Below, piece after piece: positions 8,979 through 16,140 of a DNA stretch of 21,003 bases. The notes beneath the pieces were generated by a model, which saw nothing but the letters and a program-made list of their open reading frames with translations, was not told the origin of the DNA and searched no databases. The position numbers and the translations under genes were made by a program. The stretch spans positions 1 to 21,003 of the forward strand of contig DYJV01000041.1 of assembly GCA_020722945.1 (NCBI GenBank). The letters are read 5' to 3'. This stretch comes from Candidatus Methylomirabilis sp. (GTDB lineage: Bacteria > DYJV01). Position 1 is the first letter of the stretch. Every line of letters begins with the position of its first letter.

Positions 8979-10238
8979 TTAGAACCCTATTTTAAATGAG
9001 TAAGTCATAGATGAAAAACTTTTACATTGAGGACAGTAATCGCTATATTTTGAGGCAGTATAGCCGCAAGAATTACATACACAAACAAGATTCACCCCAT
9101 CTTTTATGTTTAATACTTTTCTGAATATCTCAATATTTTCATTTATCTCCATATTTTTTCTATACATTGATTCAGCAGATATCAAGTTTGCAAATTTTGA
9201 TAAATCTCCACTACCTTCAGAAAATTGCTTTGAAATCTCAAGGGCTTTATCAAAGTTGTTTGTTTTGAGTAGAATTAGAGCTTCTAAAAGCTTTGATTCT
9301 GGCAAATTTAACTTACTCAATGTCCGTTCTGCTTCTTTTACAACTTTATCATCATCTGAATTGAGTGCTAATTTTGCTATTTCACATAGAAAAATAGGAT
9401 TTTTGCTGGTTTTGAAATCATCTTTGAGTGTATTAATAAGAGTTGTTTTATCTCCTATTGTATCTATATTTTGAATTTTTAAAAAATAAAATGGCAATGA
9501 TTGAGGATACTGCTTAATTAGAGAGTTGATCTTACTTTCTGAATAGTTACTTTTTGCATCAAGATATTTTAGTTCAAGGAGAATTTGCTCATTGGCAACT
9601 TTGTCAATATTTTTGGTATCCATTATTTTTTCTTGTATCATAAGAGCTTTATCATATTTTTCAAGTTTTCTGTAACTATCTCTTATTAATTCAAAAAGTT
9701 CTCTATTTTTAAAATTGGTATCTTGGATAAACTCTTCAGATAAATTTATTACAGATGACCACTGTTGTGATTGAAAATAAAATTTCATAAGGTAAAATTT
9801 TGAAATATCAAAAGGCAGACTATTAATGAGACTCTCTTTTTCACTATCATCCTGCTCTATTTGATTTAAAAAGATGATAGAGGGTGCCACTTTATCGTGT
9901 TTAACAGATGCTCTTATGGATTTGAGAGAACCTTTTAGATTCCCATAAAAATAATCTTTTAAACCTTTTTCAAAGAGCTGCAAAGCTTTCTCCTTATCTT
10001 CAAGCGTGTTTTTTAGCTTCCTATTTTTTAATGAAGAGGATAGCTCTTTAATTAAGGAGATAAAAAACATTAAGAGAAAACCAATTATTAAAGAACCTAA
10101 AATAACTAACCCAACTGGAAGATTGTAAAAATTGTTTGGACTTATATGTACATCAACTTTAGTAGGGTTAAAAAAGACAAAGAGTGCAGTAGCAGCTAAA
10201 AGTATAAAGAAGAGAAAAGAGTAAATTTTACCTTTCAT
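8979..10238 (-). CDS. LapA-LapB fusion: membrane TPR protein with C-terminal rubredoxin-like zinc domain
   Basis: This 419-residue protein joins two parts that are separate neighbouring genes (lapA/yciS and lapB/yciM) in E. coli. Residues 1-66 form a LapA-like (DUF1049) hairpin of two membrane helices (about 5-22 and 40-62), with the NPTKVDVHIS-type linker and a short cytoplasmic extension. Residues about 85-370 are helical tetratricopeptide-like repeats. The C terminus has a rubredoxin-like zinc site, C388-x2-C391 (CNSCGYTA) and C402-x2-C405 (CPQCKSF), as in LapB. In E. coli LapB tunes LPS synthesis by directing FtsH to LpxC; that role here is an inference. The ATG has a good AAGGAG and it is the first gene of the minus-strand run. 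Confidence 0.85.
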   Translation of the reverse strand: MKGKIYSFLFFILLAATALFVFFNPTKVDVHISPNNFYNLPVGLVILGSLIIGFLLMFFISLIKELSSSLKNRKLKNTLEDKEKALQLFEKGLKDYFYGNLKGSLKSIRASVKHDKVAPSIIFLNQIEQDDSEKESLINSLPFDISKFYLMKFYFQSQQWSSVINLSEEFIQDTNFKNRELFELIRDSYRKLEKYDKALMIQEKIMDTKNIDKVANEQILLELKYLDAKSNYSESKINSLIKQYPQSLPFYFLKIQNIDTIGDKTTLINTLKDDFKTSKNPIFLCEIAKLALNSDDDKVVKEAERTLSKLNLPESKLLEALILLKTNNFDKALEISKQFSEGSGDLSKFANLISAESMYRKNMEINENIEIFRKVLNIKDGVNLVCVCNSCGYTASKYSDYCPQCKSFSSMTYSFKIGF

Positions 10239-10285
10239 ATAGTGCTCCTTAGGTTTATCTGATTTGTCTGAAATTTTTTATCTCT

Positions 10286-10314
10286 ATCATATATTCATTT
10301 AAAAATAAAGTTAA
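10286..10314 (-). promoter_or_regulatory. Candidate sigma70 promoter for lapA-lapB/gpmI/comF/asmA run
   Basis: Read on the minus strand: -35 TTAACT (10309-10314) and -10 TATGAT (10286-10291) with exactly 17 nt between them. The predicted start is near 10279, about 40 nt upstream of the ATG. The inverted repeat at 10320-10362 lies just upstream of the -35, a position more typical of an activator than a repressor. Confidence 0.5.
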
Positions 10315-10319
10315 AATTT

Positions 10320-10362
10320 TGTATTGTATAACAAATTAATAGCTGTTTTATTATACAATACA
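10320..10362. repeat. Inverted repeat, 16-bp arms, operator candidate
   Basis: The left arm TGTATTGTATAACAAA (10320-10335) and the reverse complement of the right arm (10347-10362) match at 15 of 16 positions, with an 11-nt spacer TTAATAGCTGT. The first 12 positions are perfect. It has no T-tract and lies between divergent promoters, so a protein-binding site is more likely than a terminator. Confidence 0.65.
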
Positions 10363-10434
10363 GTTGTTTATATTTAAAAATAGGAGTTAATACGCTATTT
10401 TAACAAATCGTAATTTATAATTTTAAAATATTGT

Positions 10435-10463
10435 TTGACAAATTGGTTAAATTATATTAATAT
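10435..10463 (+). promoter_or_regulatory. Candidate sigma70 promoter for lipase-fadL unit
   Basis: A consensus -35 TTGACA (10435-10440) and -10 TAATAT (10458-10463) are separated by 17 nt. It would give a leader of roughly 195 nt before the ATG at 10665. A 16-nt dyad (TTGAAT-atca-ATTCAA, 10471-10486) covers the predicted start point and could be a repressor site. Confidence 0.55.
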
Positions 10464-10547
10464 TCTAAAATTGAATATCAATTCAAAATCGTTTCAAATT
10501 TTTATTTATAACGGATACAAAGCAAGATTTAAGATTTTTCAATAGTG

Positions 10548-10580
10548 TTACCAAAGATTCATCAATGAATGCTTACCAAA
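10548..10580. repeat. Direct repeat TTACCAAA flanking a dyad
   Basis: TTACCAAA occurs at 10548-10555 and 10573-10580. Between them is the perfect dyad ATTCAT-CA-ATGAAT (10557-10570). The arrangement sits in the predicted leader of the lipase gene. It could be an operator or a small RNA structure; nothing in the sequence decides which. Confidence 0.4.
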
Positions 10581-10664
10581 TTTTTTAAATATGAAGATTT
10601 ATTACTTTGGGAATGTTTTAATTAGCATAAATATTTTTTAGAATATCTAAAAAAGGAGATAAAA

Positions 10665-12530
10665 ATGAAAAGAAAAATTTTAATTATTTTAGTTTTTTTA
10701 CTGTCAATTTCCTCCCAACTATACTCTTTAGGGGATTACCATACAAATTACAACAACCTCCCCGTAAAAATAGTTTTTGACCCTGCAAATTCACTTATCA
10801 GCCTCCCTATACCATTGCCAAACGATGCAAATACCTCTGTGCTCAACTCTTCTAAAACCGCTTTATACTTACCAATCGAGCAGGGCGATTCTTACTCCTC
10901 CATTTTCATGAAAAAAGCTATCAATGATCTTGGGATAAAAGGTTTTCCTCCTGAAACAATAATCACTATCCCTCTAAATACAGATACCCCAATTGATACA
11001 AACACACTCTATTCAAATATATTTCTTATTGCATTAAAACTCAATCTTTCAGGCACTCCTACTATCAATACTGCTCTTCCACCTGTTGCAGGACCCAAAG
11101 AGCTTATTATTGCACAAGATGGGAATGTTATTAAGATTCACCCCAAAATAAAATTGATGGCAGATGCACAATATGTAGTTCTTATTACAAAAGGTGTCAA
11201 GACTACTGATGGACAACTTGTCGGTCGTGATGCTGCTATCGAGCTTTTATTCAAAACATCATATTCACAACTTATAAAAAGCATGGGTTTAAATACAGAC
11301 TCTCTACTTGCTCTATTCACATTTTCAACTGCTGAGAAAACTCTCGGATTATCAGCTTTTGCAAAGATGCAGTTAGGCTACCCCTATACATCTACTGACA
11401 CTCTCTCTTACAATACCACTATTACATATGAGCTTCAAAGTATGCTTGCAGCAGTCCCTCTCCTTCCATCATCTATAGGGACTCAATCCTCCTCAAGTTT
11501 ATACGGATTACAATACTCTGCTTCAACATTTTCATCATACAATGTGACCACTCTCTCCACAACATATACTCCAATATCTGTCCCCACAATAACTATCTTT
11601 GGTCAAAATCCTAATAAAGTCGTAATATTTCAGCATGGATTAGGTCAGAATAAAAGCAATGCCTTTGCACTTGCAGCTAATTTTTTAACTGCAGGCTACT
11701 CAATTATTGCTATTGATGCACCTCTACATGGAGATAGAGTTGACTCCTCAGATTATAATATGGATTGCAATATGGATGGGATTATATCTTCTGGGGAGTG
11801 TTTTTTTACTACCAATCTTGTAAATGATAGGATAAATATATATCAATCTGTATTTGATCTTACTATGCTTCTAAAAAATATCAAATCTGGTAATTTTGAT
11901 TTTAATGGTGACGGGAATAACGATATCCCCTCAGATATCTACTTTGTAGGACAATCACTTGGGTCTATCGTTGGCTCAATATTCTCCAAATATAATAGTG
12001 AAGATTTAAAAAAGATAGCACTAAATGTTGGCGGTGCTAATTTGGCTGCACTTCTTGACGGCACACAAATTCCTGACCTTCAAAATGCAATCAAATCTTT
12101 AGGTTACACCAAAAATTCTGCACCATACTTTGTATTTACAGGGATCTTAAATCTTTTTCTTGATCCTGCTGACCCATTTTATCATGTTGATTCATCTATC
12201 AAGGATAAAACCATTTTACAAACTGCTTACGGTGATACAATAGTTCCCAATACATCCAATGAACTGCTATCTGCAGCTGTTGGTTATCAAACTCCAACCA
12301 TAATAACTGACCTTGATACCGATAAACATATCATTTATCCTGCTTCAGGATGGTATCAATATGGTGGTATCACAAGCAGTGCCACTTATACTCTGCCTCA
12401 CGGTTTTTTACTATCTCCTTCAGCAGACCCTACATATTATGATACAGAGTTTGTCCAAAAAGCTACTAAGGCTGCTCAGTATCAGATACTTAACTTTTTC
12501 TCTGATGGCGTGCTACTTTTTTTTCTTTAA
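10665..12530 (+). CDS. Secreted VolA/Pla-1-like lipase (alpha/beta hydrolase)
   Basis: A 621-residue exported lipase or lysophospholipase. A Sec signal peptide (about residues 1-21, ending QLYS) is followed by an N-terminal Ig-like region (about 35-200), where KELIIAQDGN and YVVLITKGVKTTDG are typical of the VolA/Pla-1/cef family. The alpha/beta-hydrolase domain then has the oxyanion loop VVIFQHGLGQNKS, nucleophile S431 in VGQSLGS, a likely acid D524 (YGDTIVPN) and a likely H579 (LPHGF). Unlike VolA, a surface lipoprotein, I see no lipobox cysteine after the signal, so the mature enzyme may be soluble or otherwise held. The start has GGAG 7 nt upstream. The FadL-type gene follows after 36 nt, which fits release of fatty acids by the enzyme and uptake by the porin. 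Confidence 0.85.
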   Translation: MKRKILIILVFLLSISSQLYSLGDYHTNYNNLPVKIVFDPANSLISLPIPLPNDANTSVLNSSKTALYLPIEQGDSYSSIFMKKAINDLGIKGFPPETIITIPLNTDTPIDTNTLYSNIFLIALKLNLSGTPTINTALPPVAGPKELIIAQDGNVIKIHPKIKLMADAQYVVLITKGVKTTDGQLVGRDAAIELLFKTSYSQLIKSMGLNTDSLLALFTFSTAEKTLGLSAFAKMQLGYPYTSTDTLSYNTTITYELQSMLAAVPLLPSSIGTQSSSSLYGLQYSASTFSSYNVTTLSTTYTPISVPTITIFGQNPNKVVIFQHGLGQNKSNAFALAANFLTAGYSIIAIDAPLHGDRVDSSDYNMDCNMDGIISSGECFFTTNLVNDRINIYQSVFDLTMLLKNIKSGNFDFNGDGNNDIPSDIYFVGQSLGSIVGSIFSKYNSEDLKKIALNVGGANLAALLDGTQIPDLQNAIKSLGYTKNSAPYFVFTGILNLFLDPADPFYHVDSSIKDKTILQTAYGDTIVPNTSNELLSAAVGYQTPTIITDLDTDKHIIYPASGWYQYGGITSSATYTLPHGFLLSPSADPTYYDTEFVQKATKAAQYQILNFFSDGVLLFFL

Positions 12531-12566
12531 TTTTTTAAATCAAAAATATAAAAGGAGGCTACCGAT

Positions 12567-13973
12567 ATGTTTTTAAAGATAAATAAATTATTATTGATCA
12601 CCTGTTTTGGAGTTATTTTCTCCTCATCAATGCTCTTTGGAGCTGGTTTTCATGTAAATGTTGAGCAGGGAATGAAAGCAATGAGTCTTGGTGGTGCATT
12701 TGTAGGTCTTGCAGATGACCCTACAGCTATTTACTACAACCCAGCAGGTCTTACCCAGCTTGAAAAAAAGTTTAACATTGCAGGGACATACGCTTTCGGT
12801 CAATTTGCTCCTACCATACACTCACCTGAAGTTTACGACAGCTATGGTGTATTGAGGGCAAGTGATCTCTCAAAGGACCAAGACAAAAGATGGTCTCAAA
12901 TTCCAAGCACATATATCTCATATAAGGTTGCAGACAAAGTAACTCTTGGTTTTGCAGTATTTGCTCCATTCGGCACCGCTACTGACTGGACAAGCTCATG
13001 GGTTGGGAGATACTTCAGCGACAAGATAGACCTCAAAACTTACAATTTTAACCCTACCATTGCTTACAAGTTGAATGATAAACTTTCATTTGGTTTTGGA
13101 ATTAATTATGTCTATAGCGATGTTGAAATTAAAAAATCTTTTAGCTATCCATTCCTTGCTCTTAACCCTTCTGTCCAGAAAACTCTTGGGTTTACACCAT
13201 CTGACAGCAGTAAAATGAGCCTATACAATAGACTTTACGATAGAAACTACGATGTTGATATAAAACTTTCTGGCGATACTGACTCAAGTGGAAGAGGATG
13301 GGGTTACAATATCGGCTTCCTTTTCAAACCAAACAACGATTGGCAAATTGGTGCAATTTACAGAAGCGAAGTAAATCTTGATTTTGAAGGTAAAGCTACA
13401 TACAAATATATGCCCGGTATTGCAACTCTCCCTTCTGAAGTTAGTATTGCACAACTTGGATACCCTCTATTCCAACCTTCAGAAATAACAGCCTCAATCA
13501 AACTTCCAGATTACGCAGCATTGGGGATTGTTAATAAATCTTTTAAAGATTGGACATTCTTATTCGATTTTTATTGGACAGGTTGGTCAGATTACAAAGA
13601 GCTATCTGTAAGCTATGATAAATTCCCTTATAGTAGCACCATTCCTAAAAAATGGGATGATGTAATAGCATTGAGACTTGGAATCCAGTATGAAGTGAAC
13701 CAAAATCTTGCTTTCAGAGTTGGATATATGTATGACCAATCACCAACAAACGATGAAACAAGAGCTCCTGAACTTGCATGTTCTGACAGGAATGATGTAA
13801 CTTTTGGTGTTGGCTATAAATTGGGGAATTTTAATATAGATGGAGCATTTTTGATAGCTTTCTTTAAAAATGAAGATAGTAATCTTGTTGATGAGCAAAC
13901 AAAGACAGCATTTAAAGGGGAGTGGGATACAATGGCTTATGTTCTTGGGGTAACTTTATCTTACGGATTCTAA
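12567..13973 (+). CDS. FadL/OMPP1/TodX-family outer-membrane transporter
   Basis: This is an outer-membrane beta-barrel of 468 residues that carries hydrophobic compounds such as long-chain fatty acids. The signal peptide ends near SMLFGA. The mature N terminus is the FadL hatch region GFHVNVEQGMKAMSLGGAF, followed by DDPTAIYYNPAGL, the most conserved stretch of the family. The rest alternates short amphipathic strands, and the protein ends in an aromatic residue (LSYGF), the usual signal for barrel assembly. A strong AAAGGAGG lies 8 nt before ATG. It is the second gene of a two-gene unit with the lipase. In Vibrio cholerae the VolA lipase gene is likewise linked to a fadL gene, which supports a joint role. 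The actual substrate (fatty acid, hydrocarbon or aromatic) cannot be told from sequence. Confidence 0.93.
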   Translation: MFLKINKLLLITCFGVIFSSSMLFGAGFHVNVEQGMKAMSLGGAFVGLADDPTAIYYNPAGLTQLEKKFNIAGTYAFGQFAPTIHSPEVYDSYGVLRASDLSKDQDKRWSQIPSTYISYKVADKVTLGFAVFAPFGTATDWTSSWVGRYFSDKIDLKTYNFNPTIAYKLNDKLSFGFGINYVYSDVEIKKSFSYPFLALNPSVQKTLGFTPSDSSKMSLYNRLYDRNYDVDIKLSGDTDSSGRGWGYNIGFLFKPNNDWQIGAIYRSEVNLDFEGKATYKYMPGIATLPSEVSIAQLGYPLFQPSEITASIKLPDYAALGIVNKSFKDWTFLFDFYWTGWSDYKELSVSYDKFPYSSTIPKKWDDVIALRLGIQYEVNQNLAFRVGYMYDQSPTNDETRAPELACSDRNDVTFGVGYKLGNFNIDGAFLIAFFKNEDSNLVDEQTKTAFKGEWDTMAYVLGVTLSYGF

Positions 13974-13985
13974 TACTCTTTATAA

Positions 13986-14016
13986 ACCAGTGAGAGCACA
14001 TTGTGCTCTTACTGGT
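13986..14016. terminator. Strong hairpin between convergent genes, possible bidirectional terminator
   Basis: ACCAGT-G-AGAGCAC, loop ATT, then GTGCTCT-T-ACTGGT: a 14-bp stem with a single G-T pair. It starts 13 nt after the fadL stop and lies about 50 nt past the stop of the convergent lgt-like gene. Neither side has a long T-tract (CATTCTATC on plus, TTATAAAG on minus), so it is not a textbook intrinsic terminator, but its position argues for that role. Confidence 0.65.
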
Positions 14017-14066
14017 CATTCTATCAAACTAATTCCCAAATCCAAAATTACTAAAATATACCTCAA

Positions 14067-15128
14067 TTAAATATTCTCTTTTACTACATCAAAATTTATA
14101 GAGCTTTTTGTAACCCTGCTTGTCCCATTATACAAAAATATAAATAGAAAGATAAACTCAAGAAGTATAAAAGATTTTAATGTTATCAACTCTTTTAATC
14201 CTGATACTATATTAAAATTAAAGGTATAAGAGCTGTCGTATGTGAATATTGCTATCAAAAAAGAGTATGCAATTACAAATATAGCCATCCTCTGATAATA
14301 TGAGAATTTCTTCTCACCCCTATAATCTTTTCTGAAAAATTCTGAAAGAACTCTATATCCCTGACTAAAAATTATAGTCACAATAAATGAGATAATGTAG
14401 TGCCCTGTTAAAAATAGTATTATCCCGGCTACCCCTGCAAATCCAAAATTTATAGTTGCCATCAACTGAGTTGGGACAAGTGCCTCACCTTCAAGATGAC
14501 TTTCGTAGGCAACTTTTTTTGTCCCTCCATAAAAAACAGTATTAAATTTTGAAAAAACCTTTCTCCATAAAGGGGAAAGAGTGCTAACAGCTTTCCCATA
14601 ACAGCATCCAAAACTTATACATGCAAACCTCCCAATAGATTCACCAATGCAGTATGATGCAAGAAGTGATGACATAATTGGAACAATATATCCTATACTA
14701 TCTTTTAATGGGATTTGATAAAAAAAACTGACTGTGAACATTACAAGAAATGGTGAAAAGATACTACCCACAAAAACCGCACCACCCACTGTAAATGTAT
14801 GTTTTTTTTTCTCTACAATCATCGCAACTATCTTTGAGGCAGGAACACATATTACAAGGATCAAAGCAGTAAGTGTAAAAAGAAAATCAAATTTAAAACC
14901 TGCTGAACCTGAAAGAGTTATAAAAAGTGCCGTTGCAATAAAGTATGCAAGAGCATTAAAAAATCCATAGAATGTGAGATTGATTGCTGACCATCTATTG
15001 TCATCCATCTTTTTTATAGGGATTGATGCTATAAATTGCCACCTCTCATTAGGGAGATATTTAACCCCTAAATAGTATAACCCAGCAAGAAAAAGTATTA
15101 ATAAAGTTATAAATAAGAAATTTTCCAT
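14067..15128 (-). CDS. Lgt-like integral membrane transferase (prolipoprotein diacylglyceryl transferase family)
   Basis: A multi-spanning membrane protein of 353 residues, with hydrophobic segments spread along the whole length. The middle motif IGESIGRFACISFGCCYG (161-178) resembles the GHAIGRIGCFLAGCCYG-type motif of Lgt-family proteins. VPTQL (218-222) matches the conserved P-T-Q-L, and RVLSEFFRKDYRG (259-271) matches the Lgt C-terminal R...EFFR.D.RG. The usual Asn and Glu of the classical Lgt signature (GRxGNFxNxE) are missing, so this is probably a paralogue with another acceptor rather than the housekeeping Lgt. The ATG is preceded by GGAG. It is the last gene of the minus-strand lipid run, 19 nt after the decarboxylase gene. 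Lgt moves diacylglycerol from phosphatidylglycerol; what this protein moves is unknown. Confidence 0.72.
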   Translation of the reverse strand: MENFLFITLLILFLAGLYYLGVKYLPNERWQFIASIPIKKMDDNRWSAINLTFYGFFNALAYFIATALFITLSGSAGFKFDFLFTLTALILVICVPASKIVAMIVEKKKHTFTVGGAVFVGSIFSPFLVMFTVSFFYQIPLKDSIGYIVPIMSSLLASYCIGESIGRFACISFGCCYGKAVSTLSPLWRKVFSKFNTVFYGGTKKVAYESHLEGEALVPTQLMATINFGFAGVAGIILFLTGHYIISFIVTIIFSQGYRVLSEFFRKDYRGEKKFSYYQRMAIFVIAYSFLIAIFTYDSSYTFNFNIVSGLKELITLKSFILLEFIFLFIFLYNGTSRVTKSSINFDVVKENI

Positions 15129-15147
15129 CTCTACTCCATACTATTTT

Positions 15148-16140
15148 TTATTTAACAATAATGTTTTCAGCTATTGTTTCTCTAACCTTAACCTCTGTTT
15201 CTACAATAGGTCTTGTAAAATTTTCAGAAAATCTGCTTTTCACATCAGCTCTAAGGCTATTTTTGATTATATCGTCAGAAAATTTAACTCTGTTTTCCTG
15301 AAAAAATAGTATTACAGTGCTACTTCCCGGTCTGAAAAGACTTTTAACACAACCCTTTTTTAAAAAATATCCAATATTTATAGGTTTTGGAGAGTCATAT
15401 CTATCTTCAGAGTAACATTGAACTATTTTCCCAATCATCATCGCTACTAATTCCACCATTATTACAAGACCACAATTTGTTCCCCCATCAACATCTGTAT
15501 CTATGACAGTAACAACCCGTTTATTTTTTGAAAGAGGATTTAATATCTTTACTGAGAGAGGGTTACAAGAGTGGTAGTATCCATCTATCTCATAAAAATC
15601 TCTTACAACTCCAGATACAGGGAGGTGATTGTAATGATACTTATCGGGAGTTAACCTGAATATAGCATAATCACCATTTATAAAAGCTTCTTTCCATTGC
15701 TCCTTCTCAATTAATTCATCAAAATCAAAAAATTTCTCTTTAATATAAAATAGTGAAGATTTTTTGATAGAAGCTGCAAACATCTTTGAATCAGCAGGTG
15801 ATGCTATCAAGTTATCGTTTAATTCCAACACCCTGCAATCCCAGAACTTTATCTTCCTTTCAAAAAAATCGTGGTAAGTTTGAAATTTTGAAAGTGGCTC
15901 ATAAAATTCATCTTTATCTATATTAAACTCTTTTATTAACTCCTTCAATCTCTCTTGAGAAAGCTTTCTATTAAAATTAATATGTGCAAGAAATGAAGTT
16001 AAAAACTTTGAGGTAGCTAATTTAAGAATAAAATTCCTATCCTCTCTCGATTTTGAATATAAAAAATTGATAAATCTATCACCCTGTAACTTTTCAGTTA
16101 CAATTTTATTACTTTTTCTACATACATATTGATGAATCAT
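15148..16140 (-). CDS. Phosphatidylserine decarboxylase-like pyruvoyl enzyme
   Basis: A 330-residue member of the phosphatidylserine decarboxylase family, which makes phosphatidylethanolamine and cleaves itself to form a pyruvoyl group. Visible motifs are HDFFERKIK, SPADSK with D117, FRLTPDKYHYNHLPVSG with H169 and H172, and the self-cleavage region FRPGSSTVILFF with G272-S273. These correspond to the Asp-His-Ser triad of the family, with GSS in place of the commoner LGST. A longer frame begins at a TTG at 16185, but the ATG at 16140 has GGAG 7 nt upstream (MIHQYVC...) and is preferred. It overlaps the upstream gene by 23 nt. As most bacteria have a separate housekeeping Psd, this copy may act on a different phospho-lipid made by the neighbouring genes; that is inference. 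Confidence 0.85.
   Translation of the reverse strand: MIHQYVCRKSNKIVTEKLQGDRFINFLYSKSREDRNFILKLATSKFLTSFLAHINFNRKLSQERLKELIKEFNIDKDEFYEPLSKFQTYHDFFERKIKFWDCRVLELNDNLIASPADSKMFAASIKKSSLFYIKEKFFDFDELIEKEQWKEAFINGDYAIFRLTPDKYHYNHLPVSGVVRDFYEIDGYYHSCNPLSVKILNPLSKNKRVVTVIDTDVDGGTNCGLVIMVELVAMMIGKIVQCYSEDRYDSPKPINIGYFLKKGCVKSLFRPGSSTVILFFQENRVKFSDDIIKNSLRADVKSRFSENFTRPIVETEVKVRETIAENIIVK

Larger units (their letters stand above)
10239..10664. promoter_or_regulatory. Divergent intergenic regulatory region, 426 bp
   Basis: This is the space between two divergent units. It holds a minus-strand promoter (10286-10314), a long inverted repeat (10320-10362), a plus-strand promoter (10435-10463) with a small dyad at its predicted start point (10471-10486), and a pair of direct repeats around another dyad (10548-10580) in the leader of the lipase gene. 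No reading frame of note is present. Confidence 0.6.

Noticed and set aside
9106-9474. 122-codon plus-strand reading frame
   Set aside because: It is antisense to the TPR region of the LapA-LapB fusion, Ser/Phe-rich and without a ribosome binding site or domain.
12313-12576. 87-codon frame overlapping the end of the lipase gene, considered as a sign of frameshift near the T-run at 12511-12525
   Set aside because: The lipase frame runs to a natural end with its helix after H579 intact, and the other frame has no lipase-like sequence.
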